Assembly (NCBI GenBank): GCA_003133505.1
Contig: PKXT01000084.1
Location: forward strand, 543 to 6,256
Direction of reading: 5' to 3'
DNA: 5,714 nucleotides
From: Acidobacteriota bacterium
Lineage (GTDB): Bacteria > Acidobacteriota > Terriglobia > Acidiferrales > UBA7541
Shown: positions 5,270 through 5,714 of the stretch, in pieces
Layout: the number at the start of each line of letters is the position of its first letter
How positions within the stretch are numbered: the stretch's first letter is position 1
Program-made: the position numbers and the translations under genes
The notes under the pieces: model-generated
What the model was told of the DNA's origin: nothing
The model's input: the letters and a program-made list of their open reading frames with translations, nothing else
The model's database searches: none

Positions 5270-5387
5270 CTGGGTCGGGGGCGTGGAGAGTCACAGCCAC
5301 GCTGGCCGGTGCGGAAACGTGCTCTTCCTGCTTCATCCGTTGCAGCCGCTCAAGCTGGTTCATGGCCCGGTAAAGCTTGTTTTCCAT
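5247..5387 (-). pseudogene. Probable C-terminal remnant of a conserved hypothetical protein
   Basis: Reading leftwards from ATG 5387, 46 residues begin MENKLYRAMNQLERLQRMKQ and end VGSFGN just inside the third AATTACC repeat. The ENxLYRAxxxLxRLQR segment resembles the C-terminal helix of a family of roughly 200-300-residue hypothetical proteins of unknown function common in acidobacteria and planctomycetes. This is recalled and not checked. The stretch upstream on this strand (5388-5426) does not continue that family, so it looks like a severed 3' end, although a genuine 46-residue peptide cannot be excluded. GAGAG precedes the ATG on the minus strand, a weak ribosome site. The last codons come from the repeat, so the repeat unit overlaps the coding end. 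Confidence 0.4.
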
Positions 5388-5426
5388 GGTCTACTCTCAG
5401 TTTTCTATGTACGGTGCCATTCTTGA

Positions 5427-5618
5427 TTATAGCTTTTCCGCCAATTGTGTTTGCCTCACGCACGCCCGAGTCGCCCGGTTCAAGAGCGCCTCGATGAACG
5501 CTTCCGCATAGGTCTTGCCGTTCGGATCGCCCTCCACCACCTCGTCGAGCCGGTCAGGCAACATTTCCGTCAGACGCCGTCTTCGAGGCCGCTGGTCCGG
5601 CCATTCACCCGCGTTCAT
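5427..5618 (-). pseudogene. N-terminal fragment resembling a small DNA-packaging/DUF5681-like protein
   Basis: Reading leftwards from ATG 5618, 63 residues contain RRRRLTEMLPDRLDEVV (about 12-28), then GKTYAEAFIEALLNRA (34-49). The layout (basic start, LTexLrxxL, GKTxAEAixeaLlxxA) resembles small phage-terminase-like or DUF5681-type proteins. In such proteins, as I recall them, the chain continues with a segment ending in DRxEGKP. Here it ends at once in CVRQTQLAEKL and a stop, so the gene is probably truncated. GGGGG upstream of the ATG (minus strand) could be a ribosome site. A short open frame ending at 5605 on the same strand (DPGDIAWWMELKRLG) overlaps its start by 14 bases and may be the tail of a coupled upstream gene outside or at the edge of the window. 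The family call is tentative. Confidence 0.35.
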
Positions 5619-5714
5619 CGTTCGCCCCCAGTCGTTTCAGCTCCATCCACCACGCGATATCTCCCGGGTCGTCGTTTATCCGGAGCGTCGCCTATTCGGA
5701 GATGACCCACTATT

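Noticed and set aside
5168..5497. Open frame on the + strand starting MNYQTNPPFSLAK
   Set aside because: Its NYQTNPP segments come directly from the dispersed AATTACCAAAC repeat, and it runs antisense to better-supported minus-strand remnants.

Overview
The window looks like a piece of a bacterial chromosome, most likely from an acidobacterium. That placement is an inference. It rests on the compact obg-nadD-rsfS-rlmH order, the short RlmH, the lack of an Obg C-terminal OCT domain, and GC-rich dispersed repeats of a style I associate with acidobacterial genomes (GTCATTCCGAA...GAATCT blocks, GCCGGGC/GCCCGGC hairpins, AATTACCAAACGAACCC units). No rRNA or marker phylogeny is available to confirm it.

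Left part (1-2160, + strand): a tightly packed housekeeping operon. It begins with the 3' two-thirds of an Obg GTPase gene (ribosome assembly), followed by nadD (NAD synthesis), rsfS (ribosome silencing) and rlmH (23S rRNA methylation). Every junction is a 4-base or similar stop/start overlap (ATGA, GTGA, GTGA), so the four genes are probably transcribed and translated as one coupled unit. Three of the four act on the ribosome. A GCCGGGC hairpin followed by five T's, 81 bases after rlmH, is the likely terminator.

Middle (2161-3011): an 851-base non-coding stretch made of dispersed repeats, a 103-base element with inverted GTCATCCC ends, and a decayed N-terminal fragment of a DUF72/YecE-type gene on the minus strand. 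It ends in a promoter overlapped by an extended palindrome centred at 2981.

The next segment (3012-4609, + strand) is a complete hipB-hipA pair: an Xre-family antitoxin/repressor and a HipA-type Ser/Thr kinase toxin with all the catalytic landmarks in place. The palindrome over the promoter is the obvious candidate for HipB(A) autoregulation. The pair sits between near-identical 42-base direct repeats (2208-2249 and 4686-4727, 41/42 identical), which suggests either an accessory insertion into repeat-rich DNA or simple flanking by a dispersed repeat family.

Right part (4610-5714): about 1.1 kb with no intact gene. It holds a hairpin behind hipA, more copies of the same repeat family (one with its hairpin loop interrupted by a second dispersed repeat), three irregularly spaced AATTACCAAAC units, and two probable gene remnants on the minus strand. 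I see no tRNA, rRNA, CRISPR array or transposase gene. The most interesting material is the hipBA operator structure and the layered repeats around it. I do not see evidence for a wholly new multi-gene system.
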